Below the pieces are notes generated by a model. That model saw only the letters and a program-made list of their open reading frames with translations, ran no database searches and was not told the DNA's origin. Positions 1-10,589 of a stretch of DNA of 59,183 nucleotides are shown one piece after another. The stretch is from Paramacrobiotus metropolitanus. Taxonomy: Eukaryota > Tardigrada > Eutardigrada > Parachela > Macrobiotidae. Numbering within the stretch: the stretch's first letter is position 1; each line of letters starts with the position of its first letter. The position numbers were made by a program, and so were the translations under genes. The stretch is taken from assembly GCF_019649055.1 (NCBI RefSeq), contig NW_026570530.1:1-59183 (forward strand), read 5' to 3'.

Positions 1-1561
1 ATTATTTATTGACGATTCGTTGAACGACAAAACAGCACAGAACAAAAAGGTAATACGAAAAGTTGACACAGAATGATAATTAACGAAAACAATTGCAATA
101 TATCCTCGAACGAACAAAACAAAAAATCACTGCAACGAATCATTCAGATCAGCTGGTGCCGATTCCAGAGCTGCATTACCACCATAATATTTACTGCTCT
201 GGCGGTTTTCACTTACACTATAGTTGACCTGACATCATATTTTGGTGTTTAACGCAACAGCAGAAAACCGCTATAATAAAAGTCACCAGAATAGCTAAAT
301 GAAAAGCGTATCAACTGTGGCTTGGTGCATGCTATTCAGGTTTCACCGTTTTTCTTGCAATTACTTCTGAGTCTCACATTATAGAGAGTAGAGACTCTCT
401 AGTCAGTTGGCCAAATGCAAAATGGGGAAACCATGGCATCCTCTTTTGGTACCAATAATTTATCTGTCTGCTACCGTAACAAAGGTACCGTTATAAGCCT
501 ATAGAAATTACCTAAGTAGCTACTACTAGCTAGCCCCGTGTGAATGGGGAAACCATATTCGCTTTCTGTTGTTACCGGTACAGTCTGTCTGCTACCGCTA
601 TACGTCTACGCGCAGATGGTAATAGTGAATAGTCTGAACTGCACAGACTAAGTAAACAACGAGTAGGTCGGTCAAAGTCCAGTAGGCCATGTTAAATCCG
701 AGATCTTGTCGCGAAGATGGTTTCTGTCTGAGGCACTGGAATTCTCTCAAGTGGATGTACCTGTCCTGGTCTGTATTGTATATAACAGACCTTCATTTGT
801 GCTATGATAAATCTCGGACACAACCCATTGTTCGAAATGCATTCGCTGTTCTAGCGAATTATTTGGCTTTCGAGCAACGGAGCCTTGATCCATAGGAGCA
901 ACTCAGCAAAGGCAGCAAGCGTGCGCTGTCTGGACTAGCTTTAGCTTTTTACCGACTGTGGTATTAAGTACTCAATCTCATATTCATGGGCCATGACTAC
1001 GCACAAGGGTGTGCACTGTGCATAATAATGGCCTGACGGCAGACAGATTGAAACTCAGCTACATTTGCTGACTACAGTGTGTCAGTACATTTAGTTCTTC
1101 ACACAAGCTCTTGCTAGAAAATCTGGAATCCAGAGATCTTTACATTCAAGAATCAAATCATTGTTGTGATTTGCCTGTACGCATTGCGGAAAGGATGTTT
1201 TTTTGTTTTCTCGTAAATTAGTCAATTCAGTAAGACTACTAAGAAAGTGACAGAATTTTTGTGTTTGACATCTGTGACGCCAGCACATTACATAAGCAAT
1301 TGGTTTTTTTAATTGCATCTTTCTGCTATGGGCGACAGCAAAGATTGTGGCCTGATTATGGTGAGTGTTAACTTAGCATCTGAATTTCTTCTAAAACTTT
1401 GACAATGTACCGTTTTACCGGTCCACCCTATTAACCTATTTTTTTACCTAACTCTGTTGGAATCATGGATAAAAGTTGCATTTAGAACACTAAAAAATGG
1501 GTCAGTTAAATTTCGCCCGGTTAAATACCATATCATCGGTTTTTTATAGGTCACTCCTATA
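1..1561. other. Gene-free stretch with one diverged direct repeat
   Basis: I see no supportable gene. The short open frames at 689-895 (+) and 1091-1318 (-) have no recognisable motif and no splice context. A diverged direct repeat starts at 421 and again at 543: both copies begin AATGGGGAAACCAT and continue to a shared CTGTCTGCTACCG. A second pair of diverged copies lies at about 621-690 and 2871-2990 (shared ACTAAGTAAACAA and CGGTCAAAG), so this DNA looks like old, decayed repeat sequence. Confidence 0.4.
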
Positions 1562-1585
1562 TGCGCCCTAAAATTTTGGGGCGCA
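1562..1585. repeat. 24-bp near-perfect palindrome
   Basis: TGCGCCCTAAAA is followed directly by TTTTGGGGCGCA. The two 12-base halves are reverse complements except for one base pair. It could form a cruciform. No function can be assigned. Confidence 0.6.
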
Positions 1586-2373
1586 CAGCATTTTCGTTTT
1601 TCATATCCTCTGTAATTATAATGTACTTTTTTAAGCTAACTTATTTATATAAACGCGATATGTGTTATGGGTACAATCGCATTAAAGAAGTGTTTTTGCT
1701 TTAAATCTCGTTTGTTTTAGTACTCATTTTGCACTTACATGGGATACCCATTAAAGGTCTGTGTACTTATTTATTAACTGCGTAACCGTATTGCATCGTA
1801 GTGCATATGAAGCCGCGTATTTAACATACTTGTCTAAGTGCGGACAGAGCCTACCGCTTTGAACATGGAACAGCCGCTTCGTAAGTAAATAGAAGCCGAC
1901 GAATCAGCGGCCTGTTACCTTGCATAAGTGTAACAATGGTAACATTTGTGTGTAACAGCGGCATATTAGGGAAACTGTTACTGGTCGATACAACATGCCA
2001 TTAACAAAACCGCAAACGACGAGTCGATATTCAACATACATATACTGTACTCGTATATCTGTACTGGACTAATTCGTCGTTACTGTACAATACGGTATTT
2101 ACTCGTAGTGATCTTATTATTAATTGTGAAATTACTTATGTGCTTTTGTATAGTATAATGAATTAATTTAGGTATTTATGCTGTTATATTAAAGTAAATA
2201 TGGAAATACTGCATACAACATAACATTATTTCGTTGCCAGCTTTTAACTGCAGTGTAATGGCAAAACCGATTTCATGAAACAAATGCATGGTAATGATGG
2301 CAGTCATAGTCCATAGACACGTAATCACTTTTGTGACCCAGTAGCTATAGCATACGAGAATGTGCTATTATTA

Positions 2374-2758
2374 GAGGCTTTGAGCAGAAAACACCATAAC
2401 CATACCTTAACCATCCCTTATCGTGTAGTTGGACGACCGCCATCGAGGTAGCAGTGTACAAAGTACTCAGCGAAGGCGCATAGCTGACTCTGGGTCCCTT
2501 CAGATTTAATTTGTTTTCTCGCACTGCGTGAAACGATCTCTTTCCAAAAAATTACATTTACATTCAAAATTGTTTTCTCTATTCAAAAAGTGTATATCTG
2601 GGGGAGTTAAATTGGGCAGGTGTTAAGGGGAGCCTTTGAAAGTCCATCACCATACGACACGTTTGTATGGTATTCACACTTACCATACGCTCGCACTTAA
2701 CCATATAGTATGGTTAAGTGTATGGCTATGGTTAAGTGGAGCAGTTGCTCAAAGCTTC
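2374..2758. mobile_element. TA-flanked MITE (Tc1/mariner-like)
   Basis: The left end starts GAGGCTTTGAGCA directly after TA (2372-2373). The right end finishes TGCTCAAAGCTTC directly before TA (2759-2760). These are inverted repeats with one mismatch, and both continue inward into CCATA...CTTAACCAT motifs. The TA duplication, short size and absence of a transposase frame fit a non-autonomous element of the Tc1/mariner superfamily. PIF or other TA-targeting groups are less likely alternatives. The 90-codon frame over this region is repeat-derived. Confidence 0.6.
2694..2720. repeat. Perfect 11-bp hairpin inside the MITE
   Basis: CACTTAACCAT (2694-2704) and ATGGTTAAGTG (2710-2720) are perfect reverse complements around a 5-base loop. 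The same ACTTAACCAT word occurs in both ends of the surrounding MITE, so this is part of its subterminal repeat structure. Confidence 0.65.
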
Positions 2759-3083
2759 TATTGTAGTTACAATACCACTAGACAGAGATTAGAATCGTCT
2801 GTTCAGTATTGTTCACGTAAATGCTACCAGGGGACATATAATATAACAGTGACCAGCAGACGCCAGATGGAAGTAGCTGCCACTCACGTTACTGTCTTTC
2901 CTATTTGAGCTCTGAATGCATTGAACGGAGCTGACTAAGTAAACAAGCAAACGGTACGGCGGCGAGGAAGCGGTCAAAGGGCCAGTCCCGCACATATTCT
3001 TGGTCTGTAACCTTTTAAATACTTCTACTGTCCACACTTAGACAAGTATGTTAAATACGCGGCTTCATATGCACTACGATTGC

Positions 3084-3540
3084 ATACGCGGTAAAATTAA
3101 TACTAGCAATCGCGTAAATTAAGCCTTAACGAAATTCCGACTGTGGTTTTGTGCATCAGGCTGGCGAACTGAACAAACTGCCACCTCTGCGTACCATTGG
3201 ATGAATTATAACCGTGTAGCAGTAACGAATTTAAAGATGAAGCACGCCGGCACTTACGCCCCGCCGAATTTTTTTTCAGTGGGTACTTCGAAAAAGTTAA
3301 GGAGAAAGTACTGCTTAAAACTGTTAACTATTTTTGCAAAAAAACCGAAAAGGTGAATTTTTTCGGTTAACTGTTTAACGATTTTCGCAGTGGAACCGAC
3401 ACTTAGCTTCGGGCTCCGCGCGATAGTAGCTCTTTATTGTACGAATAGTTTAATAAAATTGTATTTATCATCCATGCGTGTGATGTAAGTATGGACTATG
3501 GAGCTCCTCATATTCCACAATTAACGCACATGCCAATGAG
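3084..3540. other. No feature seen
   Basis: About 450 bases with no supportable gene, repeat or motif. The last eight bases (3533-3540, CCAATGAG) are the left target-site duplication of the hAT-type MITE that follows. Confidence 0.5.
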
Positions 3541-3835
3541 TAGTGTTGGGCCGGCCCAGGGCCGCGGCCCTCGGCCCGGGCCGTGGCCCGTTGTGGACGC
3601 TAAATATTGAAAAAGACGTAGAAAAACAAAAAATTTCATTGCGATTTACTGAAATTTAGTAGTTTTCAATGAGTTTTTCTTAATTTTCACAGCAATAAAC
3701 GTTTCTAGGCGAAAATCCGTCTATTTTTCCGTTGACATACACGCTGTAGCCGCTTGCATAATGACATCCGGGGAAAAAATATCACTGCCCGGCCCTCTTG
3801 CTCGGGCCGGGCCGGGCCGGGCCGACCCAACACTA
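3541..3835. mobile_element. hAT-type MITE with perfect 8-bp TSD
   Basis: The element is 295 bp long. Its left end reads TAGTGTTGGGCCGGCCC and its right end, reverse-complemented, TAGTGTTGGGTCGGCCC (one mismatch). It is flanked by an exact 8-bp direct duplication CCAATGAG at 3533-3540 and 3836-3843. Eight-base duplications and TAGNGTTGGG-type ends are characteristic of the hAT superfamily. The subterminal 50 bp at each end are runs of GGGCC/GGCCC, while the middle is AT-rich and has no coding frame. The element would need a transposase supplied in trans. The perfect duplication suggests a fairly young insertion. Confidence 0.85.
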
Positions 3836-3917
3836 CCAATGAGCACATTGCAGTACTAGTAATAAGACTAGAAGAATTTACTGGTTTGCTTATCGTTCAG
3901 ACGTTTTAACATCAACA

Positions 3918-4538
3918 TTATAAAACAAAGTAAACACCGTTAAAACCATCAGAACGCGGTACGGTTGAAGTCACAGACAGCGCATTCCACCGCTGTATTT
4001 CAATGCTAATACGCTGTAGCAGAAACTGGTAAGAGCGTCGTTCTCCCGTAGCATCCTTTAACCGCCTGCCCAATTCTCGCAAAAACTTAATAAATGAAGG
4101 GCTAGCGACGCCAAAAGTTTCAAAAGCCATTGCAACAAAGTAGTACTCAGGTGCTAAATATTCATATTTCCGCCGCTTTTCGTCTTCTGCTTTTCGGGCC
4201 GCTTCTCCAGCCTTAACGCTGCTGCTGATAACGTTTGAAAATGCGACGGTATCCACACACGTCACGTCCCAGGCTAGCCGTAAACCGTTCTTCCAAGGCA
4301 TTTGCGACACACCGTCCGGACGGCGATCGTCTTCGTCACTTGTTCCAAGCGGCTCCAGTACAGCCGGCGTTTTAGCGGTGACCAAACTTCTCCGAATCAG
4401 TTCGTTCAGTGCGGTGTGGCGAAGAATAAGTAGTAATAAGTAACTCAATCGATGATTCTCGCCAGGATGCGCCCCTGTGGCGGTTGGGAGCCCTGCGCCT
4501 AAGCTGCCCGGGAAGTCAGCGCAGCCGCGTAGGCTCAT
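3918..4538 (-). pseudogene. C-terminal fragment of a non-LTR retrotransposon (LINE) protein
   Basis: The minus-strand frame of 206 codons resembles the conserved C-terminal domain that follows reverse transcriptase in many metazoan LINE polyproteins. Visible blocks in order are RHTALNELIRRSL, a proline/leucine stretch, RRPDG, WDVTCVDT, a KAEDEKRRKYEYLAPEYYF-type charged and aromatic stretch, AMAFETFG, FLRELGRRLKDATGERRSY and FLLQRISIEIQRWNA. The spacing of RPDG and the D-rich strand recalls a nuclease-like fold, which is inference. No reverse-transcriptase motifs lie upstream, and the first ~30 residues do not fit the family, so this is a 5'-truncated or broken copy. Its natural stop is at 3918, and the hAT-type MITE lies 82 bp beyond the 3' end. 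Confidence 0.6.
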
Positions 4539-4798
4539 AGAAACACTTGTTTATCCTGGCACTTTTTGTCGATATCCAGTTGTCAGTACTGTTTCGCCCG
4601 ACAGACTTGCACCACCGAGTCTGGTGCATATTCGAATTTAACTCGCTTGGGCGGGAGGGGCACTGAGAACCCAAGAACCTCAAAGATAGCAAGATTACTT
4701 ACCGCAAAACTTATAAAAATTTTTATACAAAGTTCGAACTGAATCGAAATTGTTGGTGCAGCAAGATGTTAAGTCAAAAATTACATGTTAGAAGGATA
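4539..4798. other. No feature seen
   Basis: Nothing recognisable; it separates the LINE fragment from the dispersed repeat to its right. Confidence 0.4.
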
Positions 4799-5420
4799 TT
4801 TTCGCGCGAAGCGTGAAGCCGGCGAACGCTTTCACTGCAGAAATACAAGAAATTCAAAAAAAAAGAGCGTAAATAAACTAAATATTTTTTTAGCGGAAGT
4901 CAAAAGGCAAAAAGCAATGCGATATTTATGTTCAGAGTTCAGAAAACCAGTGAATATTCGCGCGAAGCCGGCACACGGTTTCATCGCAGAAATTGCTTGA
5001 AATTCTATAAAAATGACCTAAAATAAGTAAGATACAGATACGTTATTAAAATATTTCTGCAGCGGATGCTAAACGGACAACAGCGGACAACGGACAACAA
5101 CAATGCTATGCTACAACAACAATGCTATATTATCATGTACACAGTTTAGAAAGACAGTAGATTTTCGCGCGGAGCGCGAAACCGATGCATGCTTTTACAC
5201 CTCGAGTTGCTAGAAATTCGAAAAAAATGGTAAAATATTAGAGTTCTGATAAAAATCCTTTAGAAACATGGTTTAGTAATAAAAGAATAAGATGTGTTCC
5301 CTGCGCGCTTCGTAGAGGACAGTGAACAGTACACCTTTTTTTGCGCAGTGATTTTAAGTTTCAATGGGTAAAGTGCAACAAACAGGCACTTTCGCGCGGA
5401 ACGTGGAGAGTAGCGGTAGT
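4799..5420 (+). repeat. Irregular tandem repeat with TCGCGCGGAGCGCGA core
   Basis: Copies of a TTTCGCGCG(A/G)AGCG core begin at about 4799, 4957, 5164 and 5390. Between cores the sequence is also shared: TGCTTGAAATTC or TGCTAGAAATTC, CAATGC(T/G)ATAT, and CAGTTTAGAAA or CAGAGTTCAGAAA. The spacing is irregular (about 157, 208 and 225 bp), so this is an old diverged tandem duplication. A further copy of the core and its AGAATT...AAATTCTATAAAA tail sits at 23271-23330 inside the second hAT-type element, which may be the source. The 71-codon frame at 4785-5000 is an artefact of the repeat. Confidence 0.6.
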
Positions 5421-6458
5421 GCGGTTACTCACCCATCTATCGGGCTAGTAATTTGATCACTCTATTTGTACACTAAATTGTAATGATACTAGTTCGGTAC
5501 CGGTAAATCGTTTTAATCCGAACCTTTGTGACCGTACCCCCGTGACCGTCGTCTCCAAATCTTTTCCTTGATACCCAGTTACACACTTTGCTCCCTGCAC
5601 AAATAGATTTTGTTGCTCTGGTTTTTAGTTCATTTTTATTTTTTTAGCTATTCCTGGCGAACTGATAAAAGTTTTATTCACGTACTAGGAGACCCCGCGC
5701 AAATTGCGCGGAATAATTAATGCGATGGACAAATCATATCCTAGTGCAAAAATTAAAACGCATGAGTGCAACCTGGAGGTAAAGTGTAGGTAAAGTGTTT
5801 ATGGACGAAGCGTAAAATTCTACAACATACATACCAAAGTCTACAAATGACAATAATGTCTCCTGAAAAACTGCCTATCACTTTAATTAACTGCATAGAT
5901 GACCTTAAACCTAAAATGCGAAATTTTGGGCCTTAAAACGGAGAAATGTTTTATTAGTTTCCCATCTGTTTCTTGATTTCCAGATCAGTTATCCAATCAT
6001 TTTAATTTCATACACCTGCTGCATACGGACTCCGTAATTTATTAGAACTTGCTCTCCCTTACACGTTTTAGGCTGTAGAGTTGTAGACTATGCGATAACA
6101 CTTTACTTGTACAGTTGTACTTGAAGTTGAGATACCAATTTTAATATTTACACCACTGGTGCCCTTTATGTCACAGTTTAATAACAGTACACTAACAGAG
6201 TAATTGCTCTACTTGCTATCACTTTTCTTTTTTTGCTACTATTTTGACCACGGAACAGATCCAAACACTTTTATCTAAGAAAAAAACAGAAGCATTTCGT
6301 TGTGTTTATTTTTCTTCTTCGCTTTTAAGTCTTTTTCAAAATCGGGAACTGTTAAGCGAAATTCTTGCATGATTGCTGGTCCGCTCCCGCCGCAGATGGG
6401 GGTCGCCTGCGGCTCCGTCTTCCAGTATGCATATAGCGAACGTTAATATCTACAAGCA
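5421..6458. other. Gene-free stretch with one 17-bp palindrome
   Basis: No supportable gene. CCGCGCAA-A-TTGCGCGG at about 5695-5711 is a perfect inverted repeat around one base. The rest appears to be ordinary AT-rich intergenic DNA. Confidence 0.4.
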
Positions 6459-6488
6459 CAGCGCGCGGCGCTTAAACGCGCCGCGCTG
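6459..6488. repeat. GC-rich hairpin (GCGCGGCGC arms), copy 1
   Basis: GCGCGGCGC (6463-6471) and GCGCCGCGC (6478-6486) are perfect 9-bp arms around TTAAAC. The same arms recur at 8546-8567, and a decayed version lies near 11448-11465. It marks the left edge of the composite tandem-repeat block. Confidence 0.65.
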
Positions 6489-6594
6489 CAGTGCAAAGGT
6501 GATTTCAGTCAGCTGCATTTTTCCCTGAATGAATTCCAGTTAGAAGGTTTAAGAAGCTTGGTAGGTTTTAGTGAAGCGAAATAAATTTAGGAAC

Positions 6595-7690
6595 AGGCTA
6601 AACCAAGAGCCTTCAGTTACAAAAAGTTAAAGCAGTGGGTACCGCACGCGTGGGTTTCGGTTGAAAAAGCCTTAAGAATGTGGGTGCCGCACGCGTGGCT
6701 TCATTTACAAAAAGCCGGGAAGGGGTGGAACCGCATGCGTGGCCTTCAGTGATCAAAAGCTTAAATAGCCCTTGGTCACCGGAGGCAAAGCCTAAAAGCC
6801 TTACAGTAATCGTAGCCTAAAAGCCCAAAGGCTGCACGCACGCGTGACATTCGGTAACCATAGGCTCAAAGGACCCTTAGTTACCAAAAGCCTAAAAGGC
6901 CTTCAGTGACCATAGGTTAAAAGGCCTTCGGTGACCATCATTTTAAAAGGTTGTCTGTTACCATAAGCTTAAAAGGCCTTCGGTGACTAAAGGCTTATTA
7001 AAGCGGGTACCGGACGCGTGGCTTTCGGTGACCAAAGGCCTAAAAAGCCGTCTGTGACCAATGGTAAATTAACGCGGGTACCGCACGCATGGCCTTCGGT
7101 TGCAAAACGTTTCAAATGCCTTCGGTAACCAAAGGCTTGAAATGCTTTCGGTAACCAAAGGCCTAAAAGGCATTCGCTGACCGAAGGCTTTTAAGCCTTC
7201 GGTGACCAAAGGCCAAAAAATCTTTGTTAACCAAAGGCTTAATTATACTCGGTGAACAAAGGCCCAAAAGGCCTTTGCTGACCGATGGCCTTAAAGGCTT
7301 TTGGTGACAAAAGGCTTTAAAAACCTTCGGTGACCAAATTCTTAAAAGGCCTTCGGTGACCAAAGGCTTAAAAAGCTTTCTGTTCATAAAAGCTTGGAAG
7401 GCCGTCGGTGACAAATGGCCTTCGGTGGACAAAGGCTTGAAAGACCTTCGGTGTTAAACGACTTTCGGTTATCGAAGGCTCAAAAAGGTGGATACCGCAT
7501 GCGTGGCCTTAGACGACCGAAGGCCTAAAAGGCCATTAGTGACCAGAAGCTTAAAACGCTTTCGGTTACTAAAAGCTTATAAGGCCTTCGGTGACCAAAG
7601 GCTTAAAAAGCCTTCTGTTCATAAAACCTTGGAAGGCCGTCGGTGACAAACAGCCTTCGGTGGACAAAGGCTTAGCTTACAAAGCTTTCC
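6595..7690 (+). repeat. Minisatellite A: near-palindromic ~25-bp units, block 1
   Basis: Roughly 40 degenerate units of about 25 bp follow the consensus AAGCCTTCGGT-G-ACCAAAGGCTT plus a short A-rich spacer. The unit is close to its own reverse complement (AAGCCTT/AAGGCTT arms and a GGTNACC centre), so every unit is a potential cruciform. At irregular intervals a unit is replaced by a GCGGGTACCGCACGCGTGGC segment (for example near 6640, 7003, 7073 and 7488). The apparent minus-strand frame at 7163-7432 is produced by the repeat. Confidence 0.8.
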
Positions 7691-8399
7691 AAAGCTTGGT
7701 TTTAATAAACTTTGGAACGCTAAGTAGCGGGTTTGGACACGACATTTCTGGATGCTTCAGGACAAACTGGTAGTAGAGTTTGATCTGGTAAAGTCTGATG
7801 TGGTACAGCTGATTTGGTAGATCTGGTGGTTCTGGGAGATTTGGTAGTTTTGGCTGATCTGGTGGTTCTGACAGTTCTGGCTGATATGGCAGTTCTGGTT
7901 TTTCTAGCAGTTCTGACTGATTTTTTTAGCTGTCCAAAGTATACAAAGCTTTCCAAAGAACTAATTTTTGAAATGTTAGCGAGTTTGGCACGGCACTTTT
8001 GGATGGTTTTGGATGAACTGGTATTAGTCGGATCTGGAGGGGCTGGTAATTTTGTTTGATCCTAAATGAGGCTGATCTAGCAGATTTGGTAGTTTTGGCT
8101 GATTTGGCAGACCTTGTTGTTCTAGTTCATCAGGTAGGTCTGGCTGACCTGCTAGTTTAGGTTCATCTGGCTTATTTGGTAGTTCTGTGTGATCTGGTGG
8201 TTCTGGCAGATCTGGTAGTTCTGGCTGATCTGGCAGTTCTGGCTAACCAAGTAAAAGTTCGTACAGACACTAAGGTTTCGAAACCTAAGTAAGCCTTAGG
8301 CTGAAGGTAGGATCCAGCAGATCTGGTTAATCGGGTAAAAATTCGTACAGGTACTAAGGTTTCGAAAGCTAAGTAAAGGCTTCTGCCTGATAGCAACGA
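7676..8399 (+). repeat. Minisatellite B with flanking modules, block 1
   Basis: The block opens with a module of CTTTCCAAAGCTTGG, TTTAATAAACTTTGGAACGC and a GTTTGGACACGACATTTCTGG-like stretch; related copies start at about 9189 and 9733. Then come 9-bp units alternating CTGGCTGAT and CTGGTAGTT (18-bp pairs) at 7780-7935 and 8050-8250. It ends with two copies of a TTCGTACAG...CTAAGGTTTCGAAACCT module (about 8250 and 8334), whose centre is a 14-bp palindrome. Because the unit is a multiple of three, all six frames stay open for long distances, and the repetitive ORFs here should not be read as proteins. Confidence 0.75.
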
Positions 8400-8589
8400 A
8401 GGTAAAAAGGCTCTACAGGGCTAAAAGCCGTACGACCAGTTCTGGCCAATCAGAAAGTAAGGCTGGTTCTGGCCAACCAGAAAGGTTTGGAGGCGGGATC
8501 TGTTCGAACAGAGAGTCCTGCTTTAATAAACTGGACAAGCAGGACGCGCGGCGCTTACGCGCCGCGCTGAAACGGCCACGGTTTCAAGC
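8400..8589 (+). repeat. Dispersed module with CCAAT boxes and GC hairpin, copy 1
   Basis: The module carries two CTGGCCAA(T/C)CAGAAAG words 30-40 bp apart, then TTTGGAGGCGGGA, then CTGCTTTAATAAACTGGAC, then the hairpin GCGCGGCGC/GCGCCGCGC at 8546-8567. The same order recurs at 11330-11465. CCAAT boxes followed by a GC box would suit a promoter, but no transcript start can be shown, and both copies lie inside repeats. Confidence 0.5.
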
Positions 8590-9145
8590 GGCCCAAAAGT
8601 GTGGGCACCACATGCATGGCCTTCAGTGACCAAAGGCTTTAAAGGCCTCCGGTGACCAATAATCCAAAAGGGCTTCGGTGACCAAAGGTTTGACAAAGCA
8701 GGTACCGCACCCGTGTCATTCGGTTCCAAAAGGCTGAAAAGGCCACCAGTTACCAAAGGCTAAAAAATTCTTCGTTGGCCAAAGGCTCAGAAATCCTTCG
8801 GTGGCCAAAGGCTTAACAAAGCATTTACCGTAGCGTGGCCTTCGGTGACCAAAAGCCCAAAAGGCCATCGGTGAGCAAAGGCTTAAAAAGCCTTTGGTTA
8901 CCAAAGGCTTAAAAGGCCTTCCTTGGCCAAAGGCTCAGAAATCCTTCGGTGGCCAAAGGTTCGACAAAGCAGGTACCGCTTCCGTGGCATTCGGTGACCA
9001 AAGGCCTAAAAGGCCTTCGGTGACCAAAGGCTTAAAAAGCCTTCGATGACCAAAGGTTTAATAAGGGGGGTACCGCACGCGTGGCCTTCGGTGGCCAAAG
9101 GCTTAAAAGCGTGACTGCCTTACGCGTGGTCCACGGTTACAAAGT
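8590..9145 (+). repeat. Minisatellite A, block 2
   Basis: About 20 more near-palindromic ~25-bp units (GCCTTCGGTGACCAAAGGCTT) with interspersed GGTACCGCACGCGTGGCC segments near 8698, 8967 and 9066. Minus-strand frames at 8523-8756 and 8716-8904 are repeat artefacts. Confidence 0.8.
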
Positions 9146-9188
9146 TTTTCTGGGTTTATTAGTCTACTAAGATTTCCCAAGCTAATTG

Positions 9189-10020
9189 TACTAAGCCTTC
9201 CAAAGCTTAGGTTAAGTAAACTTTGATAGCTTAGTGTGTTTGGAAACGTCACTTCTGGAAGAAGTGGCAGTTCAGGCTCATCTGTCAGATTTCGCAGTTT
9301 TGGTTGACCTGGTAGCTCTGGCTGATCTGGTAGTTCTGTTTTATCTGGCTGCTCTGGTAGTTCTGGCTGGTCTGGTAGATCTGGTAGTTCTGGCGGATCT
9401 GGTGGTTCGGGCTTTTTTGGTTGATCTGGTAGTTCTGGCTGATCTGGCAGCTCTGGTTTTTTTGGGTGATCTGGCTGCTCTGGCTGATCTGACTAATCTG
9501 GTAGTTCTGGCTGGTCAGGTAGTTCTGTTTGGTCTGGTAGTTCTGGTTGATCTGGTGGTTCTGATAGATCTGGTGGCTCAGGCCAATCAAGCAAAAGTTT
9601 GTAGCGGTACAAAGGTTTTGAAACCTTAGTAAGCCGAAGGATTGAAGGTAGGGCTGCTTGTTCTGGCTGATCAGGTAAATGTTCGTACAGACACTAAGGT
9701 TTCGAAAGCTTAGTTTTGCAAAGCCTAGTTGTACTAAGCATTCCAAGGCTTAGATTTATTAAACTTTAAAACCTTAGTGTCTTTGGAAACGTCACTTTTC
9801 GGAGAATTGGTAATTCGGGCTGATCTGGCAGGTTTGGCAGTTTTGGCTGATCTTGTAGTTCTGGCTGATCTGGTAGTTCTGGTTTATCTGGCTAATCAAG
9901 CAAACGTTCGAACAGGCACTAAAGGTTCGAAACCTTAGTAGGGCGAAGGCTGAAGTTAGGACTGGTTGTTCTGCTTATCAAGTTAAAGCCAGTATATGCA
10001 CTAAGGTTTCGAAAGCTTAG
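9189..10020 (+). repeat. Minisatellite B with modules, blocks 2 and 3
   Basis: This repeats the architecture of 7676-8399 twice. The modules at 9189 and 9733 (CTTCCAAAGCTTAGG, GTGTTTGGAAACGTCACTT) each precede arrays of CTGGCTGAT/CTGGTAGTT units (9290-9590 and 9810-9895). Each array is followed by TTCGAAACCTTAGTA and TTTCGAAAGCTTAGT modules (near 9600, 9680, 9905 and 9990). The 131-codon plus frame encodes an (L-A-D-L-V-V)n string and the 153-codon minus frame an N/Q/S-rich string. Both follow directly from a period divisible by three. Confidence 0.75.
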
Positions 10021-10589
10021 TATAATATAATAGTATAATAGTTTCATCTCGGTAGCAGGTAACCCATTAACTGCTGTGTTTTGCATACACAGCATGGGAA
10101 TTTAAACCTGGCCGAACACAACACACGCTCATTACCAAACTCCGCTACAGAAGGCATATGATACAACACAGCTCAGAATTGCAAGCATTATTAGACCCAT
10201 GCACTGGCACACAAGACAATGGCTAAGCACTGACATAAACGTGTATAAAGCACGCAGAATAAACGCTATAGACAACAAGATCCGTATCGTTCGGCCGTAT
10301 CCGTAGTTGAGTGAGGAATGGAGCGCGGGTGTTTTATCCTGATGCGACGAGCGAGTTGAACCATGGAGGATCCGTTTAAGCCCAGGCGTCGAAGAAACGT
10401 ACACGCCACTCAGTACGGTCAGCGCTGATGCCGACTAACCACATCGCACACAGCCTTGCGGGCCGTGCACTCGCAGACTGAACTCAGAGTGGTCACCCAT
10501 CCAAATCCAAACCGCGCTCGATGTAGGCTATCTTTCAAAATCCAAAGATCCATCCATTTAGCCACACGGAGTGTGGCTAAATGTAGTGA
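10021..10589. other. No confident gene; one perfect hairpin
   Basis: The 90-codon minus frame (10132-10404) shows no recognisable domain. ATTTAGCCACAC (10556-10567) and GTGTGGCTAAAT (10571-10582) form a perfect 12-bp stem around GGA. Confidence 0.4.

Larger units (their letters stand above)
1793..3083. repeat. Inverted repeat, ~54-bp arms about 1.2 kb apart
   Basis: The arm at 1793-1846 (containing GTGCATATGAAGCCGCGTAT) is repeated in inverted orientation at 3029-3083, nearly base for base, with weaker similarity continuing outward for about 20 more bases. The arms enclose the TA-flanked MITE at 2374-2758. This may be the ends of a larger non-autonomous transposon into which the MITE inserted, or two oppositely oriented copies of a dispersed repeat. 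I found no clear target-site duplication. Confidence 0.55.

Noticed and set aside
9234-9746. Long repetitive frames on both strands (Leu/Val/Ala/Asp-rich and Asn/Gln/Ser-rich)
   Set aside because: They follow from 9/18-bp repeat units whose length is divisible by three, so stop-free frames arise on both strands without selection.
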